Assembly: GCF_000829465.1 (NCBI RefSeq)
Contig: NZ_JXAL01000033.1
Coordinates: 1 to 64,000, forward strand
Direction: 5' to 3'
Length of the DNA stretch: 64,000 nucleotides
Source: Cohnella kolymensis
GTDB taxonomy: Bacteria > Bacillota > Bacilli > Paenibacillales > Paenibacillaceae
Positions within the stretch are counted from its first letter, which is position 1. Each line of letters begins with the position of its first letter. Position numbers and translations under genes: made by a program. Shown one piece after another: positions 62,679-64,000 of the stretch. The notes beneath the pieces were generated by a model. The model searched no databases. It was given only the letters and a program-made list of their open reading frames with translations, and was not told the origin of the DNA.

Positions 62679-63206
62679 TTAAATGAGCAGAATGACGACC
62701 AGGGCGGCCCCGAGCACCCCCAGACTGCGGCTCAGCTTTTCATATCGCTGCTGATCCTCGCGTGCGGTCGTTTCTTCCGCCTGCAGCTGCAGCATGGCGA
62801 GCCGGATATGTTTCAGCTGTTCCTCACGGCCGCTGCCGCCGAGTGTGGCTCCCAACCGGAGGAAAGCTTCCCGCTCCGCCTCTTTCATTGCGGTGGAGGG
62901 CCATCCGGCGTTAACCGCCCTTTGCCAGCATTCGCTGACGGTTTCTCCGGCCCCGGAGGCCTCAGGACGAAGGGACCGGGAAATGTCGGCGAAAATACGG
63001 CTCATGGGGACAGGAACCAGTTCCGATATTCTGGACAAAGCCTCGGCAAGCGGGGTTTGTCCGTAGCTGATTTCCGTTTCAAGCCGCTGGAGCGCATGAA
63101 GCACCTGCCGGATTTGCCGCGGGCGGGCCGCGAATTTTGCGGCTTGAAGGAAACCGATCATCGTACCCGCGAAGAGAATCAAAAGGATACCCGCGAACTT
63201 AATCAT
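62679..63206 (-). CDS. spoIIIAB: SpoIIIAB, type-II-secretion GspF-like protein
   Basis: The 175-aa protein has helices at each end (MIKFAGILLILFAGTMIGFL; LGVLGAALVVILLI) and a helical cytoplasmic domain (RQVLHALQRLETEISYGQTP LAEAL; AFLRLGATLGGSGREEQLKH). It is thought to work with the SpoIIIAA ATPase. The ATG at 63204-63206 overlaps the spoIIIAA end by 8 nt. Confidence 0.92.
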   Translation of the reverse strand: MIKFAGILLILFAGTMIGFLQAAKFAARPRQIRQVLHALQRLETEISYGQTPLAEALSRISELVPVPMSRIFADISRSLRPEASGAGETVSECWQRAVNAGWPSTAMKEAEREAFLRLGATLGGSGREEQLKHIRLAMLQLQAEETTAREDQQRYEKLSRSLGVLGAALVVILLI

Positions 63207-64000
63207 GGCCGTCACCTGCTCCAGCATGCGGATCGGGAGCACGAATGCGCACGTTAGGAGCATCGCGCGGAGCCGCTCCGGCACGCGAACGGTACCGGCG
63301 CGCCGCCTCTGCAGCCGCTTCTTCAGCCGATACGATCCGGTGCAGCACCTTCCCTCCGCTTCGCGACAGAAGAACATAGGAACCGAACACACCGTCCGCC
63401 GCGAGACGCGACAATACCGGGCGGGCAAACACGTCTTCAAGATCCGAAGCATGTGCGGTAGCCAGTACTCGAACGCCGGCATGAATGGCTTCATTCAGAG
63501 CCGCCGCATCCTCAGTCCGTCCGATTTCATCGACGACGATAATTTCCGGAGAAAGCGATCTGACCATCATCATGATGCCTTCCGCTTTCGGACATGCATC
63601 CAACACATCGCAGCGCGGGCCTAGATCAAATGTCGGAACCCCCCGCTCACTGGCTGCGATTTCCGAACGCTCGTCTACAATGCCGACCTTGCGTCCGCCC
63701 CAGCCCATTGCCGAAGGATGATTCCACTCTCCCGAGCTGATGCATCTCGCCAAGTCCCGGATCAGCGTTGTTTTCCCTTGCTGCGGAGCGGATACGATGA
63801 GTGTGTGCCGAATCGTCTTCGCCTTAAAGTCCAGCAAGCCGGGCAGCACCCCCGAACCAAAACCGATCCGCGCACGCGCGATTCGAACGTTAAAACCTGC
63901 GATGTCCCGCAGGTAGGCGACAGACCCTTTTTCCAGCACCGTCCTGCCGGCGAGACCGATCCGATGACCTCCCGACACGGTAACGAAACCTCTGCGCAGC
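63199..64000 (-). CDS. spoIIIAA: SpoIIIAA ATPase, 5' end beyond the window
   Basis: SpoIIIAA is a secretion-type ATPase of the SpoIIIA complex. The visible 266 residues include GFVTVSGGHRIGLAGR, Walker A SAPQQGKTTLIRD, Walker B-type PEIIVVDEIGRTEDAAAL and ATAHASDLED. The last 40 residues (AEEAAAEAARRYRSRAGAAP on) are Ala/Arg-rich, so a small error near the end is possible. The N-terminus lies past the right edge. Confidence 0.92.
   Translation of the reverse strand, partial: LRRGFVTVSGGHRIGLAGRTVLEKGSVAYLRDIAGFNVRIARARIGFGSGVLPGLLDFKAKTIRHTLIVSAPQQGKTTLIRDLARCISSGEWNHPSAMGWGGRKVGIVDERSEIAASERGVPTFDLGPRCDVLDACPKAEGIMMMVRSLSPEIIVVDEIGRTEDAAALNEAIHAGVRVLATAHASDLEDVFARPVLSRLAADGVFGSYVLLSRSGGKVLHRIVSAEEAAAEAARRYRSRAGAAPRDAPNVRIRAPDPHAGAGDGHD

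Overview
The window looks like chromosomal core DNA from a spore-forming, low-to-mid GC Gram-positive bacterium of the Paenibacillaceae type (Paenibacillus or a close genus). The evidence is gene content and order. It carries dipicolinate synthase, spoIIM, spo0A, spoIVB and the eight-gene spoIIIA operon. It also has Bacillus-type synteny blocks: fur/xerD/deoB/punA, dpaAB-asd-dapG-dapA-rnj, and spo0A-spoIVB-recN-argR-tlyA-dxs-ispA-xseBA-folD-nusB-accCB-spoIIIA. Almost everything is on the minus strand. The plus-strand genes are mciZ, prli42, a DUF2627 gene, cotA and the broken end of an IS110-type transposase at the left edge.

Layout, left to right (most genes read right to left). 1-188: transposase tail. 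0.5-7.3 kb: RNase J, lysine/DAP synthesis (dapA, dapG, asd) and dipicolinate synthase (dpaAB), with a likely sigma-K promoter before dpaA. 7.4-15.8 kb: punA, deoB, xerD, a yqzK-like gene, ald, gpx, fur, spoIIM, an endonuclease Q-like gene and nudF, then divergent mciZ. 15.8-24.6 kb: a LacI-regulated beta-glycoside operon (lacI, binding lipoprotein, two permeases, an unrecognised membrane-anchored protein, GH35, GH1) with a clear promoter/operator. 24.7-31.8 kb: a PepT-like peptidase, prli42, lipB and the branched-chain keto-acid dehydrogenase genes. 31.9-42.6 kb: an O-acetylation gene pair (MBOAT plus DHHW protein), DUF2627, dacF, a VanRS-like two-component system, a parvulin foldase, cotA, and TPR and VOC proteins. 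42.7-64 kb: spo0A, spoIVB, DNA repair, isoprenoid, folate, NusB, Asp23/AmaP, acetyl-CoA carboxylase and spoIIIAH-AA, running off the right edge.

The strongest unexpected signal is technical or evolutionary. Ten otherwise well conserved genes each carry exactly one single-base indel: deoB, spoIIM, the endoQ-like gene, the unknown ABC-operon gene, lipB, lpdV, folD, amaP, accB and spoIIIAF. The indels mostly sit in short homopolymers. Several of these genes are essential or needed for sporulation, so consensus errors are the likeliest explanation. They are annotated here as single genes with the shift marked.

I saw no CRISPR array, rRNA or tRNA gene, prophage or defence island. The most interesting biological leads are: (i) the unknown membrane-anchored protein inside the sugar operon; (ii) yqhY-amaP-DUF2273 next to accBC, which looks like an Asp23-type membrane complex tied to fatty-acid synthesis; (iii) the tiny genes mciZ, prli42 and an 18-codon ORF before spo0A; (iv) a XerD that seems to lack its usual catalytic lysine; and (v) an RNase J at the rnjB locus with an intact active site.
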